The translations under genes were made by a program, and so were the position numbers. Shown in pieces: positions 16,243 to 24,036 of a stretch of DNA of 64,000 bases. A model generated the notes under the pieces. The model was not told the DNA's origin. It saw only the letters and a program-made list of their open reading frames with translations, and did no database searches. Where the stretch lies: NCBI GenBank assembly GCA_018242255.1, contig JAFECH010000347.1, positions 45,066 to 109,065 of the forward strand, read 5' to 3'. Every line of letters begins with the position of its first letter. Position 1 is the stretch's first letter. Source of the stretch: Pseudomonadota bacterium. GTDB lineage: Bacteria; Pseudomonadota; Alphaproteobacteria; Rhizobiales; Hyphomicrobiaceae.

Positions 16243-17825
16243 GCGCCGCTCGCGATAGCTCCGACAGCGAGCGTGCTTCGTTGCGGACATGGATCGCGGT
16301 CTCTGGCTGCATGCTAGGCGCCCTAATCGCCGTCCTCGACATCCAGATCGTCAACTCGTCCTTACCTGAAATCGAAGGCGGCATAGGTACCGGCGTCGAT
16401 AACGGCACCTGGATCTCGACGTCGTATCTGATCGGCGAAATCGTCATGATCCCGCTGACGGATTACCTTAGCCGCGTATTCGGCTTCCGCCGCTTCCTGC
16501 TCACGAATGTCCTGCTATTCCTCTTTTTCTCGGTCGCCTGCGCCTTCGCGGGCAACCTCGGCACGATGATCGTAATGCGCGGCTTCCAAGGCTTCACCGG
16601 CGGCGTCATGATCCCGATGGCCTTCACCGCCGTGCTGACAAAACTTCCCGAAAGCCAACGCCCAATAGGAATGGCCGCATTCGCGCTCACCGCCACGTTC
16701 GGCCCCGCGATCGGCCCGACCATCGGCGGCATCCTCACCGAGCAATACGGCTGGCCCTACATCTTCTTCGTGAATCTCGTTCCCGGCGCATTGATGCTCT
16801 CGCTGCTCTTTCCGACGCTCGATCGCCAGCCTATGCAGCTCCGTCTGCTGCGCGAGGGAGACTGGTTCGGCATCACGACGATGGCGATCGGTCTCGCCTG
16901 TCTGCAAACCGTCCTGGACGAAGGCAACAAGGACGATTGGTTCGGCTCGCCGTTCATCGTGCATCTTGCGATCATCTCGGCAGTCATGCTGACGATTTTC
17001 ATCGCCATTGAACTTACCGTCGAGAAGCCGGCCGTGCAGCTCCGCCTGCTAACCCGCCGGAGTTTCGGTCTTGGTACATTGGCAAATACACTGGTCGGCT
17101 TCGCACTGTTCGGATCGATCTACGTGCTTCCCGCGTATCTCGACGAGGTCCAGGGATATAACGCTCAACAGATCGGCCTTGTCCTCGCATCGGCCGGACT
17201 TCCGCAACTGCTGATCATTCCATTCGTCCCGTTTCTCCTCAAGCGTTTCGACGCGCGCTTGATTGTTTGCACCGGCCTAAGCATCTTCGCGATCAGCTGC
17301 TTCATGAACACGCATTTGAGCTTCAATGACGCTGGACAGCAGTTCTTCTACACCAACGTCGTACGTGCCGCCGGTCAGGCAATCTTGCTCTCGCCGCTCT
17401 CGGTTCTGGCGACCAGCAGCGTGGGTCCGAAAGATTCCGCAGCGGCGTCTGGCTTGTTCAACATGCTGCGCAGCTTGGGCGGCGCGATCGGCACGGCAGC
17501 GCTTGCGACCCTCATCACCAAGCGCGAACAATTTCATTCCAACATCATTGGCCAGTCGGTCACCCCTTACAATCTGACGGACCAGTCCTTCCTCACCCGC
17601 ATGCAGCACTACTTTGAAGCGCACAGCTTACCCGACCCCGGTCGCGCCTATCATCAAGCCGAAATTCTGCTCGGCAACCTCGTTGCCCAGCAATCACTGA
17701 TCATGGCCTTCTCAGATGCTTTTTATGTCATGGCTCTTGTTTTGGTCGTGGCGGCAATTGCCGTTGTCTTCATCAAGGCGCCAGGATCGCACCATCCTGC
17801 CCGCGCAATCACTGTCAGTAGATGA
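16239..17825 (+). CDS. DHA2-family MFS multidrug exporter (EmrB-like)
   Basis: 528 residues with about 14 hydrophobic segments. Signatures of the DHA2 drug:proton antiporters are visible: LIAVLDIQIVNSSLPEIEGG with the D1-type motif, NGTWISTSYLIGEIVMIPL, MRGFQGFTGGVMIPMAF and the C motif TFGPAIGPTIGGIL. It overlaps the EmrA-like gene (ATGA type overlap), making a two-gene efflux operon. Substrates are likely hydrophobic toxicants, not determinable here. Confidence 0.92.
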   Translation: MSAARDSSDSERASLRTWIAVSGCMLGALIAVLDIQIVNSSLPEIEGGIGTGVDNGTWISTSYLIGEIVMIPLTDYLSRVFGFRRFLLTNVLLFLFFSVACAFAGNLGTMIVMRGFQGFTGGVMIPMAFTAVLTKLPESQRPIGMAAFALTATFGPAIGPTIGGILTEQYGWPYIFFVNLVPGALMLSLLFPTLDRQPMQLRLLREGDWFGITTMAIGLACLQTVLDEGNKDDWFGSPFIVHLAIISAVMLTIFIAIELTVEKPAVQLRLLTRRSFGLGTLANTLVGFALFGSIYVLPAYLDEVQGYNAQQIGLVLASAGLPQLLIIPFVPFLLKRFDARLIVCTGLSIFAISCFMNTHLSFNDAGQQFFYTNVVRAAGQAILLSPLSVLATSSVGPKDSAAASGLFNMLRSLGGAIGTAALATLITKREQFHSNIIGQSVTPYNLTDQSFLTRMQHYFEAHSLPDPGRAYHQAEILLGNLVAQQSLIMAFSDAFYVMALVLVVAAIAVVFIKAPGSHHPARAITVSR

Positions 17826-18068
17826 CCGTTTGAGTGCGGACACACTGCATTTTTCTGCTGCATTTCTCATCAGCCTTCGCTGTAAAACAGCACGCAAGCT
17901 TGGCGATGGCTTCAGCCCTGAATGCCCGCTGCGCACGCTACGCACGCTACGCATCAGGTAAAAAAAGGGCGCCCACGAACAGATAAAAACCAAAAAGAAT
18001 TTGGCGACTTTGTATTGCGCTCAATGCGACAACCCCACATAAATCAAGCCTGGACTTGGGGGAACGGC

Positions 18069-19142
18069 ATGAGCAAAAGCAAGATCGCATTGATTTCGGG
18101 TGTCACCGGCCAGGACGGCGCTTACCTTGCGCGCTTTCTCCTCGATAAGGGCTACGTTGTTCACGGCATCAAGCGACGATCGTCTTCTTTCAACACCCAG
18201 CGCGTCGATGAAATCTATCAGGATCCGCATGAAGTGAGCACGTCGTTCTTCATGCACTATGGCGATCTAACGGATTCAACCAACATCATTCGGCTTGTCC
18301 AGGAAACCCAGCCGGACGAAATCTACAACCTCGCCGCACAAAGCCACGTTCAGGTGAGTTTCGAGACACCGGAATACACCGCCAACGCCGACGCCATGGG
18401 CGTACTGCGTTTCCTCGAGGCGCTGCGCATTCTCAAGCTGGAGAATTCTGTCCGATTTTATCAAGCTTCCACGTCGGAGCTTTACGGCATGGTCCAGGAA
18501 ACGCCGCAGAAGGAAACGACACCATTTTATCCGCGTTCGCCGTATGGCGTCGCCAAGCTTTATGCCTACTGGATCACCGTAAACTATCGCGAAGCCTACG
18601 GCATGCACGCCTCGAACGGCATCTTATTCAATCACGAAAGCCCCCTGCGCGGCGAAACTTTCGTCACGCGCAAAATCACGCGTGCCGTTGCTCGCATCGC
18701 GGCTGGTTTGCAGTCCGCGCTTTATCTTGGCAATCTGGACGCCAAGCGCGACTGGGGCCATGCGAAAGACTACATCGAAGGCATGTGGATGATCGTCCAA
18801 AACGAAAAGCCAGCCGACTACGTGCTGGCTACGGGAGAAACCCATGCCGTTCGCGAATTCGTCGAGCTTGCCTTCGCTGAAGTCGGTAAGAGCGTCGCCT
18901 GGAAAGGACAAGGCGTCGACGAAATCGGGTACGACGTCAAAACCGGCACCGAATTGGTTCGCATTGACCCGCGCTATTTCCGTCCGACCGAAGTCGATCT
19001 ATTGCTCGGCGACCCAACCAAAGCCCGCAACGAACTGGGTTGGCACCACAAAGTTGGCTTCCAAGAACTCGTGAAGGAAATGGTCGCGGCCGACATCGCG
19101 CTCCTCGAACGTGAAAGCTGGCGCAACACACTCAACGAATAG
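18069..19142 (+). CDS. gmd: GDP-mannose 4,6-dehydratase
   Basis: About 357 residues from [17 protein letters not shown]. It is an extended short-chain dehydrogenase with the NADP-binding [15 protein letters not shown], the Gmd motif [19 protein letters not shown], catalytic ASTSELYG and [10 protein letters not shown] (Tyr and Lys), and [19 protein letters not shown]. It converts GDP-mannose to GDP-4-keto-6-deoxymannose in the cytoplasm. The next gene, 27 bases on, performs the following step, so the pair makes GDP-L-fucose for a surface glycan. No fucosyltransferase lies within the window. Upstream frame extensions over a short GCACGCTAC repeat are rejected. Confidence 0.96.
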   Translation: MSKSKIALISGVTGQDGAYLARFLLDKGYVVHGIKRRSSSFNTQRVDEIYQDPHEVSTSFFMHYGDLTDSTNIIRLVQETQPDEIYNLAAQSHVQVSFETPEYTANADAMGVLRFLEALRILKLENSVRFYQASTSELYGMVQETPQKETTPFYPRSPYGVAKLYAYWITVNYREAYGMHASNGILFNHESPLRGETFVTRKITRAVARIAAGLQSALYLGNLDAKRDWGHAKDYIEGMWMIVQNEKPADYVLATGETHAVREFVELAFAEVGKSVAWKGQGVDEIGYDVKTGTELVRIDPRYFRPTEVDLLLGDPTKARNELGWHHKVGFQELVKEMVAADIALLERESWRNTLNE

Positions 19143-19169
19143 TGAGCGCGACGACAATGCGAGGAAGCG

Positions 19170-20123
19170 ATGTCCTTTGATCTGACCAACAAGCGCGTAT
19201 TCGTTGCCGGCCACCGCGGCATGGTCGGTTCCGCCATCGTCCGTCTGTTGCAAAACGAAAATTGCACCATCCTGACCGTCGGCCGCGACAAGACCGACCT
19301 TCGCGATCAAACGCGGGTCAGAGAGTGGTTCGCCAGCGAAAAACCGGATGCCGTGTTTCTTGCCGCGGCGAAGGTCGGTGGCATTCTCGCGAACGACACC
19401 TACCCTGCCGAATTTCTCTACGACAATCTCGCCATTGAATTGAATGTGATCGACGCAGCCTACCGCAGCGGCGTCGAGAAGCTATTGTATCTTGGTTCTT
19501 CGTGCATCTATCCGAAATTCGCGCCGCAGCCGATCCCTGAAAGCGCCCTACTGACGGGAAGCCTGGAGCCGACAAACGAATGGTATGCGATCGCAAAAAT
19601 CGCCGGACTGAAACTCTGCGAGGCATATCGCCGTCAGTACGGAGCCGACTTCATCTCGGCAATGCCGACCAATCTCTACGGCCCGGGAGACAACTATGAC
19701 CCACTCAAAAGCCACGTCATCCCAGCGCTTTTACGCAAGGTGCATGAGGCCAAAAAGGCTGGCGTGGGAGAAATTACAATCTGGGGTTCGGGCACACCGC
19801 GACGCGAATTTCTCCACGTCGACGATGCTGCGAGCGCCGTCGTTCATCTGATGAAAGTCTATTCCGGCGCCGAACACGTCAACGTTGGAACGGGCGAAGA
19901 CATCACAATTCTCGACCTGGCGCGCCTCGTGTGCGATGTCGTCAGTTTCGACGGCAAAATCGTCGCTGATCCGACGAAGCCAGACGGCACGCCGCGCAAG
20001 CTGCTCGACGTCTCCAAGCTGAAGGCCACGGGCTGGGCCCCGCGCTACGGGCTGCGCGACGGCCTCACCGAAGCCTACAACTGGTTCAAGGACAACGAAG
20101 CGACGGCACGGCTGACGGTCTGA
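19170..20123 (+). CDS. fcl: GDP-L-fucose synthase (epimerase/reductase)
   Basis: 317 residues with the Rossmann start [56 protein letters not shown], the catalytic [18 protein letters not shown] (Tyr and Lys), and [13 protein letters not shown]. It has the usual length of Fcl/WcaG. It completes GDP-L-fucose synthesis from the Gmd product by 3,5-epimerisation and NADPH reduction. Co-transcribed with gmd. Confidence 0.96.
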   Translation: MSFDLTNKRVFVAGHRGMVGSAIVRLLQNENCTILTVGRDKTDLRDQTRVREWFASEKPDAVFLAAAKVGGILANDTYPAEFLYDNLAIELNVIDAAYRSGVEKLLYLGSSCIYPKFAPQPIPESALLTGSLEPTNEWYAIAKIAGLKLCEAYRRQYGADFISAMPTNLYGPGDNYDPLKSHVIPALLRKVHEAKKAGVGEITIWGSGTPRREFLHVDDAASAVVHLMKVYSGAEHVNVGTGEDITILDLARLVCDVVSFDGKIVADPTKPDGTPRKLLDVSKLKATGWAPRYGLRDGLTEAYNWFKDNEATARLTV

Positions 20124-20716
20124 TTTTCGTAGCGCAGCCACCTGACCGAAGTTCTTACCGCCAGCGTTTTGAGTTGCGCTCAATCGCACCGGAACCAAAC
20201 AAGCGTCGTGCGAGCTACGACTTCACGCGAGTAATTCCCCCTACTCTTTTGTCATCAGATCGGCATCTGCCCCGGCACGAAAACCAATCCGCAGCGCGGC
20301 ACAGATCCATGGCCGATCGTCATTGATCTTGGCTTCGCGGACCGAAACCAATCCCGACAGTCCGAGAGTTGCCCCATCCGCGACTGCAAAATTTTGGAGC
20401 GCAGACGAACTCGTTTCTGTTCGACGAATGTTCAATAGCGTGCGCCCAATAAAACAGCTTGCTCAAATACCAAGCACTCTATTGCGCTGCACTTAGCATA
20501 ACACTCTGATTTTACAGGCTGCTGCTTGGTGCTCTGCGGTACGAAAACGCGCGTTGCAGCATCGAATATTTGTTTCTTATCACGAAAAAATATTGACGAA
20601 CGCTCGCCCCCCTGCGCCACTTATGTCGCAGGGAGCAGAGCTCAAATAGCAACGTCAGGGAGAGAGCGGCAAGCAGCTTTGCATCCACACAGCACCGCGA
20701 GGCGAAGGGAGAAAAA
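20124..20716. other. intergenic stretch with promoter of small-protein operon
   Basis: About 590 bases. Two minus-strand frames of 62-64 codons (20241-20435, 20432-20620) have no ribosome site or family signature and I do not accept them. The right end should hold the promoter for the operon starting at 20717, with GGCGAAGGGAG at about 20701-20711 as leader or ribosome site. Nothing else was recognised. Confidence 0.5.
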
Positions 20717-21001
20717 ATGCAAAAAATGAACTCTGACCCACGTATCGCCGGAAAGTTCTCCGGTGATCGACTGTGGTCTTTGACTGCGATCGCCGTACTC
20801 TGGCTCCTCTATGCGTTCGTCTTCTACGAGATCAAAGACTACGCCGGTTCGTCAGAAGTCATCAGCGTACTCCTCATTTCGGGAGCGCTGGTCATCTTGT
20901 TCAATACCGCAGCCATTTTCGCAATGCTCTTTCACCTCAGCGAAGAGCGCGACGAGATCTACGGTCTCGACCTTCACTATCTCGACCTCAAGAAAAAATG
21001 A
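20717..21001 (+). CDS. small membrane protein, first gene of APC-permease operon
   Basis: 94 residues with two hydrophobic segments (SLTAIAVLWLLYAFVFYEI and VISVLLISGALVILFNTAAIFAMLFHL), a short loop between them, and an acidic-basic tail (EERDEIYGLDLHYLDLKKK). I do not recognise the family. It is followed closely by two more small membrane proteins and an APC permease, all on the plus strand, so it is probably an accessory subunit or assembly factor of that transporter, by inference from operon position only. Confidence 0.75.
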   Translation: MQKMNSDPRIAGKFSGDRLWSLTAIAVLWLLYAFVFYEIKDYAGSSEVISVLLISGALVILFNTAAIFAMLFHLSEERDEIYGLDLHYLDLKKK

Positions 21002-21025
21002 CAAATCGAATTCATAGGTGGAAAC

Positions 21026-21412
21026 GTGGCCAACTCACACTATGAGCCTCCGAAGCAATCTGCCTTCGGACAGCTCGTCGATAGTCTGTTTCTTCTCGTG
21101 CTGGTTCTCGCGGCTTTATTCGCGCCGCTCTATTTGAAACTTGCTGGCGGCGGAAAAATTGATCTTCCCGTTGCCGACAAATCCACGTGGGTGGGACTAG
21201 GCCAGAACGCCGTCCAGCAGGCCCAATGGGAAAAATTGGGCTTCACACCCGACACAGCAGCCTCGCTGATCACGTCGCGTTTTGACTACAGCTTCAATAC
21301 TGTCGAACTCGCCATCACCGCAGTCGTGATCATCGGATACTTCGTCCTGCTCTTCATCTTTTCGAAGACTGAGTATCGCGACGTTATCGAAGAACGCTTC
21401 GGGAAAAAGTGA
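21026..21412 (+). CDS. small membrane protein, second gene of APC-permease operon
   Basis: 128 residues with a GTG start preceded by AGGTGG. One hydrophobic segment lies near each end (QLVDSLFLLVLVLAALFAPLYL and VELAITAVVIIGYFVLLFIF). Between them is a loop of about 60 residues (GGGKIDLPVADKSTWVGLGQ..., GFTPDTAASLITSRFDYSFN) predicted to sit on one face of the membrane. The basic C-terminus (EERFGKK) suggests both ends are cytoplasmic and the loop periplasmic. Family not recognised. Confidence 0.78.
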   Translation: MANSHYEPPKQSAFGQLVDSLFLLVLVLAALFAPLYLKLAGGGKIDLPVADKSTWVGLGQNAVQQAQWEKLGFTPDTAASLITSRFDYSFNTVELAITAVVIIGYFVLLFIFSKTEYRDVIEERFGKK

Positions 21413-21420
21413 GGCATTAG

Positions 21421-21606
21421 ATGAACAGCTTCCAACTATTGGAATATGCCGCGTGGGCTCTTTCTGCAATCCTTGGACTATGGATGCTTATTGACATGAT
21501 CAGGATCGACAGGACCTACGACGAAGAGCTTCTTACCTCGTCGAAAGAAGGTGAGATCGACGATACGCTCGTCATTGATCCGCCGCACCAAGGGGGCCAT
21601 CAATGA
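21421..21606 (+). CDS. 61-residue single-span protein, third gene of APC-permease operon
   Basis: Starts 9 bases after the previous stop and overlaps the permease start by 4 bases. It has one N-terminal span (LLEYAAWALSAILGLWMLIDMI) and an acidic cytoplasmic tail (IDRTYDEELLTSSKEGEIDD). The tight overlap implies coupled translation with the permease. Family not recognised. Confidence 0.72.
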   Translation: MNSFQLLEYAAWALSAILGLWMLIDMIRIDRTYDEELLTSSKEGEIDDTLVIDPPHQGGHQ

Positions 21607-22988
21607 CACAGACTACTGCAGTTCACGGCGAGAAGATTTCTCTGCTGCGTGTGCTCGGCCCAGGCCACGTATGGGCGCTCGGCGTCGGCATCGTGCTTGT
21701 TGGCGAATACATGGGTTGGAACTTCGCCGTCGGCAAGGGCGGCATGATCGCAGCGCTCATCGCATGTTGGGTCGCGGGCTTGCTTTATACCTGCGTGGCG
21801 ATGATCGATTCCGAAGTGACTTCAACTGTCGCGGCAGCGGGTGGCCAGTACGCGCAGGCAAAACACATCGTTGGCCCGCTCATGGCATTCAACGTTGGTC
21901 TCTATCTGGTGTTCGCTTACACAATGCTCGAAGCGGCGAACGCCATTACACTCGGGTATCTGGTTCAGACAGTAGGAACCATGGCCGGATTTGCCGATGT
22001 TCACGACAAACCGTTCATCGTGCTGACAATCCTATTCCTGGCTTGGCTCAACTATCGCGGCGTTTACGCGACGCTGACCGTCAACCTGGTACTGACCGCC
22101 GTGGCATTCATCGCAATTCTCATCTTGTTTGCCGCGGTTAAGCCTTGGACGAACGATCTGCTGCATCATAAGGACTTCCTGAACGGTCTTCCTTACGGCT
22201 GGCTCGGCGTCATCGCATCCCTGCACTTTGGCCTATGGTATTATCTCGGCATCGAAGGAACTTGTCAGGCCGCAGAGGAAGTTCGCTCGCCTGCGCGCTC
22301 ACTGCCTCTCGGCACCATGACCGGCATCATGACGCTTCTGATCGCGGCGACGATGACGTGGTACATTTGCTCCGGTTTGATGCCTTGGGAATACCTCGGT
22401 CAGGCCGTCACGCCATTGTTCGATGCCGCTCGGCTTACGAACTCGATGCCGCTGATGGTGCTTCTGTTTGTCGGAACCGTGTTTTCCACGCTCGCTTCGG
22501 CAAACGGTTGCATCAACGATGCTTCCCGCGCGTGGTTCTCGATGGGACGCGATCGTTACCTTCCGACTTGGTTCGGTGCCGTGCATCCCAAAAACCGGAC
22601 GCCCTATCGATCGATCGTGTTCCTAGTTCCGGTGGCGCTGGTGTTTGCGTATTTCGCGCCGCTCGATCAGGTCATCACCTTCTCGATCCTGTCGGGCCTC
22701 CTCGGCTACACGTACATGTCGCTGAACGTGATCTTGTTCCGCAGGAAATGGCCCCTCGGGACGATCAAGAGAGGCTACATCCATCCCTTCCATCCGTTAC
22801 CCGCGCTGGTATTGCTGATCCTCTGCTCGGCAACATACTTCGCGGTGTTCCTAGGCTATGGCACCCAGCTCATCGCAATGCTCGTCTTCTTCATGGTTGC
22901 GTCGCTATGGTTCCATTTCCACCGCTATCAGTATGTGAGGCGTGGAGATCAATTCACGATGCAATGGCCTCGACCACAGGGTTATTGA
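21603..22988 (+). CDS. APC-superfamily amino-acid/amine permease (ethanolamine-permease-like)
   Basis: 461 residues with about 12 spans. The start LLRVLGPGHVWALGVGIVLVGEYMGWNFAVGKGG resembles the first-helix unwound region of ethanolamine/amino-acid permeases. Other APC features are AAGGQYAQAKHIVGPLMAF, ASLHFGLWYYLGIEGTCQAAEEVRSPARSLPLG and ASANGCINDASRAWFSMGRDRYLP. It is a secondary importer of a small amine or amino acid. The three preceding and two following membrane-protein genes in one operon are not usual for such a one-component carrier. Substrate is unknown. Confidence 0.9.
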   Translation: MTQTTAVHGEKISLLRVLGPGHVWALGVGIVLVGEYMGWNFAVGKGGMIAALIACWVAGLLYTCVAMIDSEVTSTVAAAGGQYAQAKHIVGPLMAFNVGLYLVFAYTMLEAANAITLGYLVQTVGTMAGFADVHDKPFIVLTILFLAWLNYRGVYATLTVNLVLTAVAFIAILILFAAVKPWTNDLLHHKDFLNGLPYGWLGVIASLHFGLWYYLGIEGTCQAAEEVRSPARSLPLGTMTGIMTLLIAATMTWYICSGLMPWEYLGQAVTPLFDAARLTNSMPLMVLLFVGTVFSTLASANGCINDASRAWFSMGRDRYLPTWFGAVHPKNRTPYRSIVFLVPVALVFAYFAPLDQVITFSILSGLLGYTYMSLNVILFRRKWPLGTIKRGYIHPFHPLPALVLLILCSATYFAVFLGYGTQLIAMLVFFMVASLWFHFHRYQYVRRGDQFTMQWPRPQGY

Positions 22989-23046
22989 AGGTGAAAAAGG
23001 GAATGGCGGTCCGCGCCGCCATTCTCTATCCGGCTGGAGACGTTCC

Positions 23047-23721
23047 GTGACCCTATCTCTGACATTCGCCCTCATCGGCCTCGTGGTCATCACCGTCGTC
23101 GCGATACGAGAGCACCGCAGGATTATCGCAGCTAGGCGCCCGCTGCTGGACGGCTGTGCTGCGGCGCTGTCCGAGCCCAAGATCACATACGGCGGCGACG
23201 GTTTCCCGACGCTGGAGGGCTTCCACGGTGGACGCTACCTCCGCGCCGAATTGTTCCCCGACACGATGACTATTCGCCGACTACCTCAGTTGTGGCTGAA
23301 ACTGACGCTGATAGAACCCCGCCCGCGTTTACCTGAGTTCTCATTGCTCGTCCGGCCGAGCGGCTACGAATTCTACTCTTTGACAGCAGCGCATGCTGTC
23401 GTCCTTCAGCCCCCGGCCGACATCGCGGCTGAAATTCTCGTGAAAGGCAGCAGCCACACCTCGCAAAATTCGCTCGACCGTTCCGCGCCTGCTCTACGGC
23501 GCATTTTCTCCGATCCTCGGATGAAAGAAGCAGCGGTGACGGCGCGAGGGATTCGCTTGGTGTGGCAGGCAGCCGAAGGTGCGCGCGGTGAACATCTTAT
23601 CTTTCGACAATGCCGCTTTGACAGCGCCAACGTCGATCTCCAGACGTTTAGGAGCCTACTCGCAGCGCTTGGCGACCTCGGTTCTTCATTCGACACTCCA
23701 GATGAGGCACAGGCTGCATGA
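23047..23721 (+). CDS. membrane-anchored protein of unknown function in permease operon
   Basis: About 224 residues with a GTG start at 23047 and GGAGA 7-8 bases upstream. One N-terminal span (LTFALIGLVVITVVAI) is followed by a soluble alpha/beta domain (GGDGFPTLEGFHGGRYLRAELFPDTMTIRRLPQLWLKLTL ..., LVRPSGYEFYSL, EILVKGSSHTSQNSL). I do not recognise the family. It starts 58 bases after the permease and overlaps the next gene by 4 bases, so it belongs to this operon. Confidence 0.75.
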   Translation: MTLSLTFALIGLVVITVVAIREHRRIIAARRPLLDGCAAALSEPKITYGGDGFPTLEGFHGGRYLRAELFPDTMTIRRLPQLWLKLTLIEPRPRLPEFSLLVRPSGYEFYSLTAAHAVVLQPPADIAAEILVKGSSHTSQNSLDRSAPALRRIFSDPRMKEAAVTARGIRLVWQAAEGARGEHLIFRQCRFDSANVDLQTFRSLLAALGDLGSSFDTPDEAQAA

Positions 23722-24008
23722 TCTCCGCGATCAACCGTCAACCTACCAACCCGTATCTCGTGCTAGCTCTCGCGGTCCTCGCACCAGGCGCGGGTCACGT
23801 CGCTATCGGCGAGCCGCAAAGAGGATTGGGCTTCGCCTTCTTCACTGTTCTGCTCGCGGCCTTGACCTGGCATTTTTCGACGCCAGATCAATCGTTCATC
23901 GGGCGCGCGGCTGCTGGCCTGTTCGTTTGGGCGCTATCGATCCCTGACGCTTACAAGCTTGCACGAATAAAAGCTGAAATCTGGAAAACGAAGTCGGCGG
24001 CAGCCTAG
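23718..24008 (+). CDS. small membrane protein, last gene of permease operon
   Basis: 96 residues, overlapping the previous stop by 4 bases. It has hydrophobic segments (YLVLALAVLAPGAGHVAIG, GFAFFTVLLAALTWHF, AAAGLFVWALSIPDAYKLA). The first half (APGAGHVAIGEPQRGLGFAFF) resembles the short repeat of DUF5683/TM2-like small membrane proteins (PGxGhxyxGxxxxGxxf). Assignment to such a family is tentative. It ends the operon, 28 bases from the convergent cytochrome gene. Confidence 0.72.
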   Translation: MISAINRQPTNPYLVLALAVLAPGAGHVAIGEPQRGLGFAFFTVLLAALTWHFSTPDQSFIGRAAAGLFVWALSIPDAYKLARIKAEIWKTKSAAA

Positions 24009-24036
24009 CGCATTATCAAGAGCAAGACTGCTCGTC

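Noticed and set aside
17926-17953. CRISPR-like or functional repeat (GCACGCTAC copies) before gmd
   Set aside because: Only two to three 9-base copies without spacers; a trivial tandem duplication.
20241-20620. Two small minus-strand genes before the permease operon
   Set aside because: No ribosome site, no hydrophobic or domain pattern, and they overlap each other at the ends.
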